Of a DNA stretch of 64,000 nt, positions 34,791-43,622 are shown piece after piece (position 1 is the stretch's first letter; each line of letters starts with the position of its first letter). Source of the stretch: Bin87 sp965232895 (GTDB lineage Bacteria > Chloroflexota > Dehalococcoidia > Lucifugimonadales > UBA3495); assembly GCA_965232895.1 (NCBI GenBank), contig OZ247430.1, positions 372,001 to 436,000 on the forward strand. Direction: 5' to 3'. The notes under the pieces were generated by a model. It worked only from the letters and a program-made list of their open reading frames with translations, made no database searches and was not told where the DNA came from. Both the position numbers and the translations under genes were made by a program.

Positions 34791-35765
34791 ATGAGCGAAC
34801 TGGCCGAACGGGTGCTGAACGGCGAATTGCGGGCGTTGTCGCGCGTGCTGACACTGCTGGAACGTGGCGATCCGGCGGCTGCCGAGGCGATGGCCGCGCT
34901 GGACCCGCATACGGGCGCGGGGTACGCGGTGGGCATCACCGGCCCTCCTGGGGTGGGCAAGAGCACGCTGGTGGACCGGCTGGCGGAGCACCTGCGCGGG
35001 ATGGGCCTGACGGTGGGCATCCTGGCGGTGGACCCGACGAGTCCGTTCACCGGCGGAGCGCTGCTGGGAGATCGCATCCGAATGCAGCGGCACTACCTGG
35101 ACGACGGGGTGTTCATCCGGAGCGTGGCGACGCGAGGTCAGTCCGGCGGGTTGCCGCGGATCGTTAAGAGCATGGTACGAGCGCTGGACGCGGCCGGGAA
35201 GGACGTGACTCTGGTGGAGACGGTCGGCGTCGGGCAAACCGAGTTGGGCATCATGGGCGTGGCGGACACCGTGGTGGTCGCAATGACGCCGGAGTCGGGG
35301 GATTCGATCCAGACGCTGAAGGCCGGCGTCATGGAGATCGCCGATCTTTATGTAATCAACAAGGCCGACCGGGACGGGGCTAATCAGCTCTCGGCGGCCG
35401 TGACGGCGATGCTGCAATTGTCGGACCTGGGCGACGGCTGGAACCCGCCGGTTCTGCTGACCCAAGCCTACGCGAACGTCGGGATCGGGGAACTTTGGGA
35501 CAGCGTGGCCGACCACCGTGATTACCTGGCTGATACGGGCGGTCTCGAAAAACGGCGCGCCGAGCGGCGGCGGGCGGAGTTCCTGGAGACGGTGCAGGAA
35601 GAACTGTACCGCCGCATCACGGAACGGCTGCAGGATGATGCGGAGTTGGGGGCGCTGCTGCGGCAGATAGACGGCAAGGCTGCGGAGCCTTATGGCGCGG
35701 CGATGGGGTTGCTGGCCAATGGACAGGGTTTGGCCCATCTTACGGGTGGGAAGGCCGCCGAATAG
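34791..35765 (+). CDS. meaB: Methylmalonyl-CoA mutase-associated GTPase MeaB
   Basis: This 324-residue protein is a G3E-type P-loop GTPase. Walker A is GITGPPGVGKSTLVDRL near residues 45-60, the Mg/switch region is AVDPTSPFTGGALLGDRIRM, and the Walker B/G3 and NKAD motifs are VETVGVGQTELGIM and VINKADRDG. MeaB guards the B12-dependent methylmalonyl-CoA mutase and delivers intact adenosylcobalamin. No mutase gene lies in this window. Its need for B12 links it with the cobalamin operon at 52-61 kb. The gene ends at a strong hairpin. Confidence 0.93.
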   Translation: MSELAERVLNGELRALSRVLTLLERGDPAAAEAMAALDPHTGAGYAVGITGPPGVGKSTLVDRLAEHLRGMGLTVGILAVDPTSPFTGGALLGDRIRMQRHYLDDGVFIRSVATRGQSGGLPRIVKSMVRALDAAGKDVTLVETVGVGQTELGIMGVADTVVVAMTPESGDSIQTLKAGVMEIADLYVINKADRDGANQLSAAVTAMLQLSDLGDGWNPPVLLTQAYANVGIGELWDSVADHRDYLADTGGLEKRRAERRRAEFLETVQEELYRRITERLQDDAELGALLRQIDGKAAEPYGAAMGLLANGQGLAHLTGGKAAE

Positions 35766-35794
35766 CTGGTCTCGAAACACACCAGCTCGATATG

Positions 35795-35827
35795 GAAACG
35801 GGGCGGCCGATCTGGCCGCCCCGTTTC
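35795..35827. terminator. Bidirectional hairpin terminator
   Basis: A 14-base perfect stem (GAAACGGGGCGGCC / GGCCGCCCCGTTTC) with a 5-base loop separates convergent meaB and the SPFH gene. Confidence 0.8.
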
Positions 35828-35854
35828 CCGTAACTCCGGCGTCAGTTATGTAAT

Positions 35855-36769
35855 TCAGCTGCGGTTTTCGCCGTCCGCGGAAGCGCCGTTGCCCGAATTG
35901 TTGCGGTTATTGCCGTTGCCGTCCGGTTGGCTCATGCCGCCCATGCCGAGGAATGGGGAGAGCATGGAGGTGAATTCCATGGGGAAGATGAACTTGGTGG
36001 ACGGGCTGGAGCCGAGGGACTTGAGCGTTTCGAAGTATTGGAGGCTCATGGTGCGCCCGTCGATGGTGCTGGCCACGCTGTAGATGCGCTCCAGGGCGGT
36101 GCTGAAACCCTCGGCGCGGAGGATGGCGGCCTGCTGGTCGCCCTCGGCCTGGAGAATCTCCGACTCACGCTCACCCTGCGCATTGAGGATGGCAGCTTGA
36201 CGCTGCCCCTCGGCCAGGTTGATGGCAGCCTGACGCTGCCCCTCGGATTCGGTGATCTCTGCGGTGCGGATGGCATCGGCGGATTTCTGACGTTCCATGG
36301 CGGCCTTGACCCCGACAGGAGGGTCGACCTCGTTGATTTCCACCTGGGATACCTTAACCCCCCATCGGGTGGTGACCTCGTCCATGCGGATCTGGACATC
36401 GTCACGGATACGCTCGCGTTCGGAAAGGGTGGTGGACAAGTCGAGGGAACCGATCACGGAGCGGAGGGTCGCGAACGCGAGGTTGATGACCGCCGCCTCG
36501 AAGTTCTGCACCTCCAGCACGGCACGGTCAGCGAGGTCTTCCATCACGCGGTAGTAGATCACGAAGTCCATGTCCACCACGACGTTGTCAGCGGTGATGT
36601 ACTTCTGGGTGGGAACGCGGGTGACGCGTTCGCGAAGGTCAACCTTGGTGCCGTGGTAGAGGATGGGGATCAGCAATCGCAGTCCGGGCCCTCGGGTGCC
36701 GATATAGGTGCCGAACCGTTGGACTACCATGCGCTGATATTGTTGGACGACGACGATCCCTGCGGCCAT
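35855..36769 (-). CDS. SPFH/stomatin-like membrane protein
   Basis: This 304-residue protein has the SPFH (band 7) fold. Marks are VVVQQYQRMVVQRFGTYIG, LRERVTRVPTQKYITADNVV and the long coiled coil from ERQKSADAIRTAEITESEGQ to QAEGDQQAAILRAEGFSTAL. An N-terminal membrane-facing hydrophobic stretch is short. The C terminus is Gly/Asn-rich. It forms ring-like scaffolds in membrane microdomains. It lies next to the NfeD-like protease gene on the same strand, a pair conserved across bacteria. Confidence 0.9.
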   Translation of the reverse strand: MAAGIVVVQQYQRMVVQRFGTYIGTRGPGLRLLIPILYHGTKVDLRERVTRVPTQKYITADNVVVDMDFVIYYRVMEDLADRAVLEVQNFEAAVINLAFATLRSVIGSLDLSTTLSERERIRDDVQIRMDEVTTRWGVKVSQVEINEVDPPVGVKAAMERQKSADAIRTAEITESEGQRQAAINLAEGQRQAAILNAQGERESEILQAEGDQQAAILRAEGFSTALERIYSVASTIDGRTMSLQYFETLKSLGSSPSTKFIFPMEFTSMLSPFLGMGGMSQPDGNGNNRNNSGNGASADGENRS

Positions 36770-36824
36770 TTTGGTGCCTCCTTATCGGAGCAGCGTACTC
36801 TGGGGTCTCAAAATCATTCTAGCA

Positions 36825-38273
36825 TCATTCCTGACCCTCAACGGCGGCGGGACCGGCCTCGGCCTCAACGGTGAGCAGCAGACCGTCGACTGCCACCACC
36901 CGCACGCGGCGCCCGGCCGGGATGGTGAGGCCGTCGTTGCTGACGCTGGACCAGGTTTCGTCGGATAGAGCTATGACGCCTCTGGGGCGCAGGGCCGAGG
37001 TGACCACGCCGGTCTGCCCGATCAGATCGCCTGGCGAACTCCGGCCGTCGCTGCCACTGCCACCGCCCCGACCGGGGCCCTGCCGTCGGCCCGTACGGGA
37101 CATGATGACCTCGTAGGCGAGATATCCGGCGATGGACAGCAACACGCCACCGACTCCTACCAGCACCCAACGATTTACCGACACGGTGGGAAAGCTTGGG
37201 GGAGTAATCCGGCCACCACCAAAATCACCGAACAGCAGGAAACCGCCGACCACGAGGCTCACTGCCGCGCCGATTCCTAAAGCGCCGAACCCTGACACGA
37301 AGATCTCCAGGGCGGCCAGGACGATTGCCAAAAGGATGAATGCCACGCCGGCCCAATTGAACGGCAGGTTGCCCAGGGCCAGAAATCCCAAACCCAGGCA
37401 GATGATGCCGGCGATGCCGGGGCCGATGGCGCCGGGCGTGAGCATCTCGATGATCAGTCCGATGCTGCCCAGGGACAGCAGCAGGAAGGCAATGTTGGGA
37501 TTGGAGATGAAATCGACGAAGCGCTCGCGCCACTGCATCTTTAGTTCCCGGACCTCAACGCCGGCGAGGTCGAGCGTGTGTTCTCCGGATACGGTGACCA
37601 CGGTGCGTCCGTCCAGGGCGACCAGAAGCGCAGGGATGTCATCGGCAATGAGGTCGATGATTTCCGCGTCCAGGGCTTCGGTGGAGCTGAAGGAGGCGGC
37701 GGTACGGACGGTTTCCTCCAGGGCGTCGGGATTGCGGCCGCGTTCCTCGGCGATGGCGCGGATGAGGGCGGCAGCGTCATTGGCGGCCTTGTCGGCCAGG
37801 GTCTCGCTGATCTCCTCGCCGGTGCTGGATACTGGAGTGGCGGCGCCGATGTTGGAACCCGGGGTCATTGCAGCGACGTGGGCCGCGGCGGTGATGAACG
37901 TTCCGGCGGAGCCGGCCTGGGCTCCGCGCGGCGACACGAACACGGCTACCGGCGCCGGCGATCCGAGGAGGATCTCGACGATCTCGCGGGTGCTGCTGTA
38001 GAGGCCGCCGGGTGTATCCAGGCCGATGATCAGCAGCTGGGCGCCGTTCTCGCTGGCGCGGGTCACGGCCCGCTGTATGACGCGGACCTTCACCGGGCTG
38101 ATGGTCTTTTCGATGCGAAGATTGAAGACGGTATCCGCCTGGGCGTCGACGCGGGGGTCGGGGGCGGTCAGGCCGAACATGCCGAGGCCGATGAACAGAG
38201 CGCAGGTTGCCACCACGGCCCACCGCCTCACGTGGGGGCGGACCGAGCGGGGATTGGTCAAGGCGGAAAGCAT
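36825..38273 (-). CDS. NfeD-family membrane serine protease (long form)
   Basis: This 482-residue protein starts with a signal or membrane anchor (VATCALFIGLGMFGLTA). A ClpP-like protease domain follows, with substrate loop IGLDTPGGLYSSTREIV and the catalytic Ser in QAGSAGTFIT, expected to pair with a Lys. Four to five membrane segments (IAFLLLSLGSIGLIIEML, GIICLGLGFLALGNLPF, FILLAIVLAALEIFV and others) lead to a C-terminal soluble OB-like NfeD domain around GDLIGQTGVVTSALRPRG. It partners the SPFH protein encoded next on the same strand, 55 bases away. Confidence 0.88.
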   Translation of the reverse strand: MLSALTNPRSVRPHVRRWAVVATCALFIGLGMFGLTAPDPRVDAQADTVFNLRIEKTISPVKVRVIQRAVTRASENGAQLLIIGLDTPGGLYSSTREIVEILLGSPAPVAVFVSPRGAQAGSAGTFITAAAHVAAMTPGSNIGAATPVSSTGEEISETLADKAANDAAALIRAIAEERGRNPDALEETVRTAASFSSTEALDAEIIDLIADDIPALLVALDGRTVVTVSGEHTLDLAGVEVRELKMQWRERFVDFISNPNIAFLLLSLGSIGLIIEMLTPGAIGPGIAGIICLGLGFLALGNLPFNWAGVAFILLAIVLAALEIFVSGFGALGIGAAVSLVVGGFLLFGDFGGGRITPPSFPTVSVNRWVLVGVGGVLLSIAGYLAYEVIMSRTGRRQGPGRGGGSGSDGRSSPGDLIGQTGVVTSALRPRGVIALSDETWSSVSNDGLTIPAGRRVRVVAVDGLLLTVEAEAGPAAVEGQE

Positions 38274-38397
38274 CGGCAGGTACCTGAGTTCATAATCAGG
38301 GCGGCGGGGTGGTATGTCAATCGGCTGGTTTGACTAGGGCCGGCGGCTGCCCATACAATGCGGCCACTTGAACCGTGCAACAGGAGCGACGATTTCC

Positions 38398-39258
38398 ATG
38401 GCTTACCAGTACATTGTGTCCGACAAAGAACGTGTCTCCAAGTGGGAAGGCAGCGGCGACCGGCGTCGCGAAGTGGTGGGACACGTCGCGTTCCTAACCC
38501 TGAACCGGCCGGAAGTGCTCAACGCCATGAACCGGCAACTGACGGAAGAGCTTCACGATGCGGTGAGATGCGCCAACGAAGATCCGGAGATCGGCTGCAT
38601 CGTTATCACGGGCGCGGACACTCACCCGCGAGTCCCGGCGTTTACCGCGGGCGGCGACATCCACGAACAGCGCGAGGACCAGGCGGCGCTCAATGCTGGC
38701 ACGCTCACCAGGGACGGCATGGACGAGCGCGCCATCCGCCGGCAGCGGGGCGGGTACGAAGTGAGCGCGTCGGACAAGCCGGTGATCGGGATGATCAACG
38801 GCCTGGCCTACGGCGGCGGCGCGGTGCTGTCGTCGTCGCTGGACATCCGGATCGGGTCGGACGCCGCGCGGTTCCGGTTCCTGGCGGCGGCCTACGGGCG
38901 GATCAACTCGACGTGGACGCTGACCAACCAGGTGGGCTGGCCACAGGCCAAGGAGTTGTTGTTCACGGCGAGGATTGTGGAAGCGGAGGAGGCATACCGG
39001 ATCGGGTTGCTCAACCACCTGGTGCCATCCTACCGCTTGCGGCAGAAGACCATGGAGATTGCCACCGAGATTGCCACCAACGACACGCCGTCGGTGATCG
39101 GCATCAAGCGTCTGCTGCTGCAGCACAAGGGGGAGAGCCTCGAGCAACAGTGGATGAACGAGAAGGACTTCACCACCAACGTGCTGCGGGGCACCCTGGC
39201 GGAAGAGGCGTTCCCGGACTTCCTCGCCCGGCGGGGGCGACCGGTGCGTGGCTCGTAA
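38398..39258 (+). CDS. Enoyl-CoA hydratase/isomerase family protein
   Basis: This 286-residue crotonase-type enzyme probably adds water to or isomerises an acyl-CoA. The oxyanion hole lies in ITGADTHPRVPAFTAGGDI and in INGLAYGGGAVLSSSLDIRI. In the second, a Gly-Gly-Gly stretch fits the usual G-G-G-A/C. The frame opens at the TTG at 38368, but GGAG precedes the ATG at 38398. Its first 20 residues are Lys/Arg-rich. Substrate is unknown. Confidence 0.85.
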   Translation: MAYQYIVSDKERVSKWEGSGDRRREVVGHVAFLTLNRPEVLNAMNRQLTEELHDAVRCANEDPEIGCIVITGADTHPRVPAFTAGGDIHEQREDQAALNAGTLTRDGMDERAIRRQRGGYEVSASDKPVIGMINGLAYGGGAVLSSSLDIRIGSDAARFRFLAAAYGRINSTWTLTNQVGWPQAKELLFTARIVEAEEAYRIGLLNHLVPSYRLRQKTMEIATEIATNDTPSVIGIKRLLLQHKGESLEQQWMNEKDFTTNVLRGTLAEEAFPDFLARRGRPVRGS

Positions 39259-39282
39259 CCGCGACCACATTGACAATGCGAA

Positions 39283-39310
39283 GGCCCTCCCCGGACCGGG
39301 GAAGGCTTTT
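39283..39310 (+). terminator. Intrinsic terminator after the enoyl-CoA hydratase
   Basis: GGCCCTCCCCGG and CCGGGGAAGGC form an imperfect stem, followed by TTTT. It lies 25 bases after the stop codon. Confidence 0.7.
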
Positions 39311-39336
39311 GATTTCAGCCGGTTAGCCTCGCGGTA

Positions 39337-39609
39337 TCAGCGCGGGTTGCGATGGCGGTGCTCAGGATTTTCGTTGAGTTCAGCCGTGTCGCCGCTCCAC
39401 CGGGTTTTGCCTTCGGAATCGATAATCGTGTAGGCGACCGGTGAAGAATCCGGAGGACAGTCGCCGGGCATGGCGTAGTTGAGGTAGCGACTGGTCACCG
39501 TGTTGGCGATGGGCTGGAACGGTGACAGTACGCGGGCCACAAAAGGCTTGTCCAGGACATTCACGAGGACCCGGTTGAACTGATTAACGCTGCTGTGAAC
39601 GATGGTCAT
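39337..39609 (-). CDS. Hypothetical protein, 90 residues
   Basis: This protein is not recognised. It has a mixed sequence with VLVNVLDKPFVARVLSPFQP in the N half and an acidic/His-rich end (SGDTAELNENPEHRHRN). A strong Shine-Dalgarno (AGGAGGG) precedes the ATG. A TATAAT on the minus strand at 39655-39660 suggests its own promoter. No signal peptide is clear. It lies downstream of the his genes but seems separate. Confidence 0.55.
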   Translation of the reverse strand: MTIVHSSVNQFNRVLVNVLDKPFVARVLSPFQPIANTVTSRYLNYAMPGDCPPDSSPVAYTIIDSEGKTRWSGDTAELNENPEHRHRNPR

Positions 39610-39784
39610 GGTGCCCTCCTGTCAAAGCTGGATCATCGGGCTCTGACAATCCTCATTATACGCGAACGGAGGGCCGCATAGCAGCCAATCGTCCCCTTGA
39701 GCCGCAGCGGAGGTCCGCATGCACCCTGCGGGGCGAAACCCCACAGACGTCGTCTGGACCGCGAGCCGGGGCCCGGGGCCGGGG

Positions 39785-40399
39785 TCAGGCGTCCAGCGTC
39801 CCCTTGGTGCTGGGAACCTGGCCGGCGGCGCGAGGGTCGGGTTCCACTGCGTCGCGGAGGGCGCGGGCCAGGGCCTTGCAGAGGGCTTCGGCCTTGTGAT
39901 GGGGACTGACGCCGGCCAGCACCCGGGCGTGCAGATTGATGCGCGCCTCGATGGCGAAGGACTCGAGAAAGTGGGCGACCAGATCGCCGGACAACGTCTC
40001 GACCATGGTTTCGTTGAGGGTGGTGTCGACGGCAACGTACGGCCGGCCGCTCCAGTCAACGGCCACCATCACCAGTGTCTCGTCCAGGGGGACGATGGCA
40101 TGACCCATGCGGCGAATGCCGCGCGGCTCGCCCAGGGCCTGGCCGAAGGCGCGGCCCAGCATGATGGCGGTGTCCTCAACGAGATGATGCCAGCCGACGT
40201 GGGTATCGCCCTCGGCTTTCAATGCAATGTCGAACAGGCCATGACGCGCGATCTGGCTGACCATGTGGTCGAGAAAACCGTTGCCGGTGTCAACGTCATA
40301 TCGACCCTGGCCGTCCAGGTCCACGGATATCGCAATGCTGGTTTCGGCAGTAGCCCGCTCCAAGCTGGCGGAGCGTTGAGATGGATGGGGGGTCGCCAT
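39785..40399 (-). CDS. hisB: Imidazoleglycerol-phosphate dehydratase
   Basis: This 204-residue enzyme dehydrates imidazoleglycerol phosphate in histidine synthesis. Metal-binding His motifs are clear: GFLDHMVSQIARHGLF near residues 40-55, GWHHLVEDTAIMLG (HHxxED) near 69-82, and HHKAEALCKALARAL near the C terminus. The length is that of the single-domain enzyme, without a phosphatase domain. It is the last gene of the his cluster and starts one base after the hisC stop. Confidence 0.95.
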   Translation of the reverse strand: MATPHPSQRSASLERATAETSIAISVDLDGQGRYDVDTGNGFLDHMVSQIARHGLFDIALKAEGDTHVGWHHLVEDTAIMLGRAFGQALGEPRGIRRMGHAIVPLDETLVMVAVDWSGRPYVAVDTTLNETMVETLSGDLVAHFLESFAIEARINLHARVLAGVSPHHKAEALCKALARALRDAVEPDPRAAGQVPSTKGTLDA

Positions 40400-40400
40400 G

Positions 40401-41495
40401 CTAATCCGCCCCGAGGGCGGCGCGGAAGCCGGCGACGACGGCGTCGGTTTCCTCGGGTTTGCCGACGCTGGAGCGGATGTAGTCGCGCAGGAGTTCGTTG
40501 TCGAAATAGCGCAGGAAGACGCCGCGTCGACACATGGCCTCGTACACTTCGAGGCCGCGCCCGTCGGGCATCTTGCAGAGGATGAAGTTCGCCTGGGAGG
40601 GCCAGACGGTTATTCCGGGAATCTCGCACAACAGCCGGTACATCCGGCCGCGCTCCTTGACGATGGCGTCGACGCGATCCAGGAGGTGGGCGGTGTCAGA
40701 CAAAGAAGCCAGGAGGGCGACTTCCGCGGCGAGGTTGACGTTGTAGGGAGGCTTCATCCCCATCATGGTGGCGGCCAGTTCGGCGTCCATGGCGCCGGCG
40801 CCGATGCGAAGCCCCGCCAGGCCGGCCCACTTGCTGAAGGTGCGCAGAACCACCAGGTTGCGGTACTCGGACAGCAGCGGCATCAGGGTCTGGCCGCAGA
40901 AGTCATAGTAGGCCTCATCGGAAACGACCAGGAGGCCGGTGTCGAGGAGAGCGCGGGCCTGGGCCTCGGTGACCACGTTGCCGGTGGGGTTGTTGGGCGT
41001 CGGGAAGAAGATCGCCTTGGTGCGCGGGGTGATGGCCCCCTGTATGGCTTCGATGTCGATGTCGAAGTTCTCGTCGCGCGGGACGGAGACGGCTTCGGCG
41101 CCCGCCACGTCGGCAGAGAAGGAATACATGCCGAAGGTCGGCACCGGGATGATGATCTCGTCGCCGGGCGCAAGGAACATGCGCATCAAAAGGTCGATTA
41201 TCTCGTCGCTGCCGTTGCCGGCTACGATGTTGTCTTCCGGGACGCCAAGGTAATCGGACAGGGCTTCGCGCAGCCGGCGTTGGGCGGGATCGGGATAGTG
41301 GTTGTAATCGCGGAAACTGCCCAGCGCCTCGGCGACCTGGGGCGAAGGCCCGTAGGGATTTTCATTGCCGTTCAGGCGAATGACCTGTTCCAGCGGGATG
41401 CCTGCCTCCTCGGCGAGCGTTTCGCTGGGAGAGACGCCCTGGTAGGTTTTCAGGCGACTGATGTGGGGGAGCAACAGTTCTTCAATTTCAGACAT
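40401..41495 (-). CDS. hisC: Histidinol-phosphate aminotransferase
   Basis: This 364-residue type I PLP aminotransferase converts imidazole acetol phosphate to histidinol phosphate. Signs are IRLNGNENPYGPSPQVAEAL at the start, PNNPTGNVV, VSDEAYYDFCG (Asp/Tyr contacts of PLP) and the PLP Lys in LRTFSKWAGLAGLRIGAG. The ATG at 41495 follows the hisD stop by 20 bases; a TTG at 41510 is the alternative. It lies between hisD and hisB. Confidence 0.93.
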   Translation of the reverse strand: MSEIEELLLPHISRLKTYQGVSPSETLAEEAGIPLEQVIRLNGNENPYGPSPQVAEALGSFRDYNHYPDPAQRRLREALSDYLGVPEDNIVAGNGSDEIIDLLMRMFLAPGDEIIIPVPTFGMYSFSADVAGAEAVSVPRDENFDIDIEAIQGAITPRTKAIFFPTPNNPTGNVVTEAQARALLDTGLLVVSDEAYYDFCGQTLMPLLSEYRNLVVLRTFSKWAGLAGLRIGAGAMDAELAATMMGMKPPYNVNLAAEVALLASLSDTAHLLDRVDAIVKERGRMYRLLCEIPGITVWPSQANFILCKMPDGRGLEVYEAMCRRGVFLRYFDNELLRDYIRSSVGKPEETDAVVAGFRAALGAD

Positions 41496-41515
41496 GGGCG
41501 GACGTTCCAAATGCG

Positions 41516-42850
41516 TTAGCGGGTTTGCGTGGCAGCAATATGGTCGAGGCGGGCCTGCACCGCGCCGGCGTGGCCGGGCAACCCCTCGGCCTCGGCGATG
41601 CGGACAGCCGCGGCGCCGAGGTCAGTGAAACTCTGGGGGCTGAGGCCAACCACCGGCATGGTGCGCAGGAAGTGGTGGACGCTGAGAGCGGAGCTGAAGC
41701 GCGCGGTCCCGCCGGTGGGCATCACGTGGGACGGGCCGGCGATGTAGTCGCCCATGACCTCGGGCGAGAACTCGCCGAGGAAGAGGCCGCCGGCGTTTCG
41801 CACCTGGCCGGCCCAGGCCCACGGATCGGCGACCATGAGGCAAAGGTGTTCGGGGGCGATGCGATTGGCAACGGCGATGGCTTCATCGAAGTCATCCACC
41901 ACTACGATGCAGCCCTGTCGTTCCAGGGAATGGCGGATGGTCTCGGCGCGGGGATTACCGGCGATCTGTACATCCAGTTCGGCTTCGACAGTGTCGATCA
42001 GGGATTGGGAGTCGGTCACGAGGATGGCCGAAGCCATGGGATCGTGTTCGGCCTGGGCGATGAGATCGGCAGCGCAGAAGATAGGATTGGCCGTGTCGTC
42101 GGCGAGGAGGATAGTTTCGGTGGGGCCGAATACTCCGTCGATGTCCACCTGGCCCTGTACCATCCGTTTGGCGTAGGCAACGAAGACGTTGCCGGGGCCG
42201 CAGATCTTGTCCACCTTGCGGATGGACTCGGTTCCGTAGGCAAGAGCGCCAATGGCGGGTACGCCGCCGACCTGGTAGACCGCGTCGACGCCGGCGATCC
42301 GGGCGGCGGCAAGGACGGTGGCATTCAGCGGCTCATTGCCGCGGCGCGGGGTGGCCAGGACCACCTCGTTGACGCCGGCGACGCGGGCCGGGATGGCGGT
42401 CATCAGCACGGTGGAAGGGTAGGCCGCGGTGCCGCCGGGAGCGTACAACCCGACACGTTCCAGGGGCCGAATCAGCTCACCCAAACCTCCGCCGAGGTCG
42501 ACCCAATCCCGGGGCAGCGTGGCCTCGTGGAATTCGGTGATGCGGCGGGCGGCCAACTCCAGGGCACGTTTGAGGTCATCGGGAGTGGAGTCCCAGGCGG
42601 CATCGAGCTCAGCCGCGGGCACTTGCAGGCTGTCCAGATCGGCGCCGTCGAGGAGACTGGCGTAACGGCGGACAGCATCATCACCACCGGCGCGAACGTC
42701 GCGGAGCATCTGCAGGACTGAGGACTCCGGCGTCGCGTCGGCGCCGAAGAGGTCGCGGGTGCGTTGGAGGACAGGCCCGGGCAACGACGAGAGGTCGAGG
42801 GGGTCGATGCGGGTCAGAACCGATTCGGCGGCGGTCAGCCCGCGCACCAT
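41516..42850 (-). CDS. hisD: Histidinol dehydrogenase
   Basis: This 444-residue zinc enzyme carries out the last two NAD-dependent oxidations of histidine synthesis. Diagnostic segments are ERVGLYAPGGTAAYPSTVLM, KICGPGNVFVAYAKRMVQGQ, DGVFGPTETILLAD, and the zinc ligands in LIAQAEHDPMA and APEHLCLM. The ATG at 42850 starts right after the preceding gene's stop (TAAGATG), so the long upstream frame is not coding. It follows the phospholipase C-like gene within the his cluster. Confidence 0.95.
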   Translation of the reverse strand: MVRGLTAAESVLTRIDPLDLSSLPGPVLQRTRDLFGADATPESSVLQMLRDVRAGGDDAVRRYASLLDGADLDSLQVPAAELDAAWDSTPDDLKRALELAARRITEFHEATLPRDWVDLGGGLGELIRPLERVGLYAPGGTAAYPSTVLMTAIPARVAGVNEVVLATPRRGNEPLNATVLAAARIAGVDAVYQVGGVPAIGALAYGTESIRKVDKICGPGNVFVAYAKRMVQGQVDIDGVFGPTETILLADDTANPIFCAADLIAQAEHDPMASAILVTDSQSLIDTVEAELDVQIAGNPRAETIRHSLERQGCIVVVDDFDEAIAVANRIAPEHLCLMVADPWAWAGQVRNAGGLFLGEFSPEVMGDYIAGPSHVMPTGGTARFSSALSVHHFLRTMPVVGLSPQSFTDLGAAAVRIAEAEGLPGHAGAVQARLDHIAATQTR

Positions 42851-42851
42851 C

Positions 42852-43622
42852 TTAAGTCGCACTGAGATACTCCCGGGCCTGGGCCTTGGTTTCGTCGATG
42901 ACCCGCTGGCGGTAGGTTTCGATATGCTCGCGGGGGATCCGTTCGTACACACGCTCCAGACTCTGAGGCATATGCTCCAGGAATCCATCCACGACCTGCT
43001 GCACGTCGTCGTTTTCGCGATACATGCGGTTGAGGGCGCGCTTGAGTCGTTCCCAGGTGAAATCCCAGCCGAGAAGCCGGGCCACCCAACCACGCCACTC
43101 GTCGATCAGTTCGTCCTCGAGGAATTCCAGGGACGGCATCTGGTCCACCGCCGCGATGGCGTCGTTCTCAACCACGAGACGGGCATTTTCGTCGAGAACG
43201 ACGCGGTCCATATCCAGTTGCAGCGCTCGGTCCCAGATGTGCGATTCAATTTCCGTGTCGGTGACACGGCTCTCGGGAGCAAAGTGCGGGCGGAACATGG
43301 TGGTGATCCACATCTCGTCCGCAACCAGATGGCTCACGTAACCGAGAAGGAACGACCGGGTCTCGGGCGACAAGCCGTTATCGGAGCCGGCCAACTGCGG
43401 GTGCAGTTCGAACATACGCTGCACGCCGGCGCCGACGTGGGTCACCGACAGGTCGGAGAAGTGGGTGCGAGCGCGGTCCCACTTGGTCATGGCGCGAATG
43501 TCGGGGGTGGTCGACCCGAGGTACGCGGCGCCGGGGTGGTCGTGGGCGTAACCCCAATCCAACTCTACGGCGACCTGCTGGCACAGGTAGATGTGCATGG
43601 GCAGGTTAGGCATGGCAGGCAT
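42852..43622 (-). CDS. Zinc-dependent phospholipase C-like protein
   Basis: This 256-residue protein resembles the Zn_dep_PLPC domain: an early His in LPMHIYLCQQVA, then YLGSTTPDIRAM, THFSDLS, and the core LLGYVSHLVADEMW (H-x-x-x-D type). The C-terminal half is Glu/Arg-rich and helical. Such proteins are often cytoplasmic and of unknown substrate despite the name. It overlaps hisG by 17 bases and adjoins hisD, so it belongs to the same transcript. Its place within a histidine operon is unusual. Confidence 0.65.
   Translation of the reverse strand: MPAMPNLPMHIYLCQQVAVELDWGYAHDHPGAAYLGSTTPDIRAMTKWDRARTHFSDLSVTHVGAGVQRMFELHPQLAGSDNGLSPETRSFLLGYVSHLVADEMWITTMFRPHFAPESRVTDTEIESHIWDRALQLDMDRVVLDENARLVVENDAIAAVDQMPSLEFLEDELIDEWRGWVARLLGWDFTWERLKRALNRMYRENDDVQQVVDGFLEHMPQSLERVYERIPREHIETYRQRVIDETKAQAREYLSAT

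Noticed and set aside
42851..43093. N-terminal extension of hisD
   Set aside because: The upstream open frame overlaps the phospholipase C-like gene and reads as Ser/Thr/Pro-rich; the family start lies at 42850.
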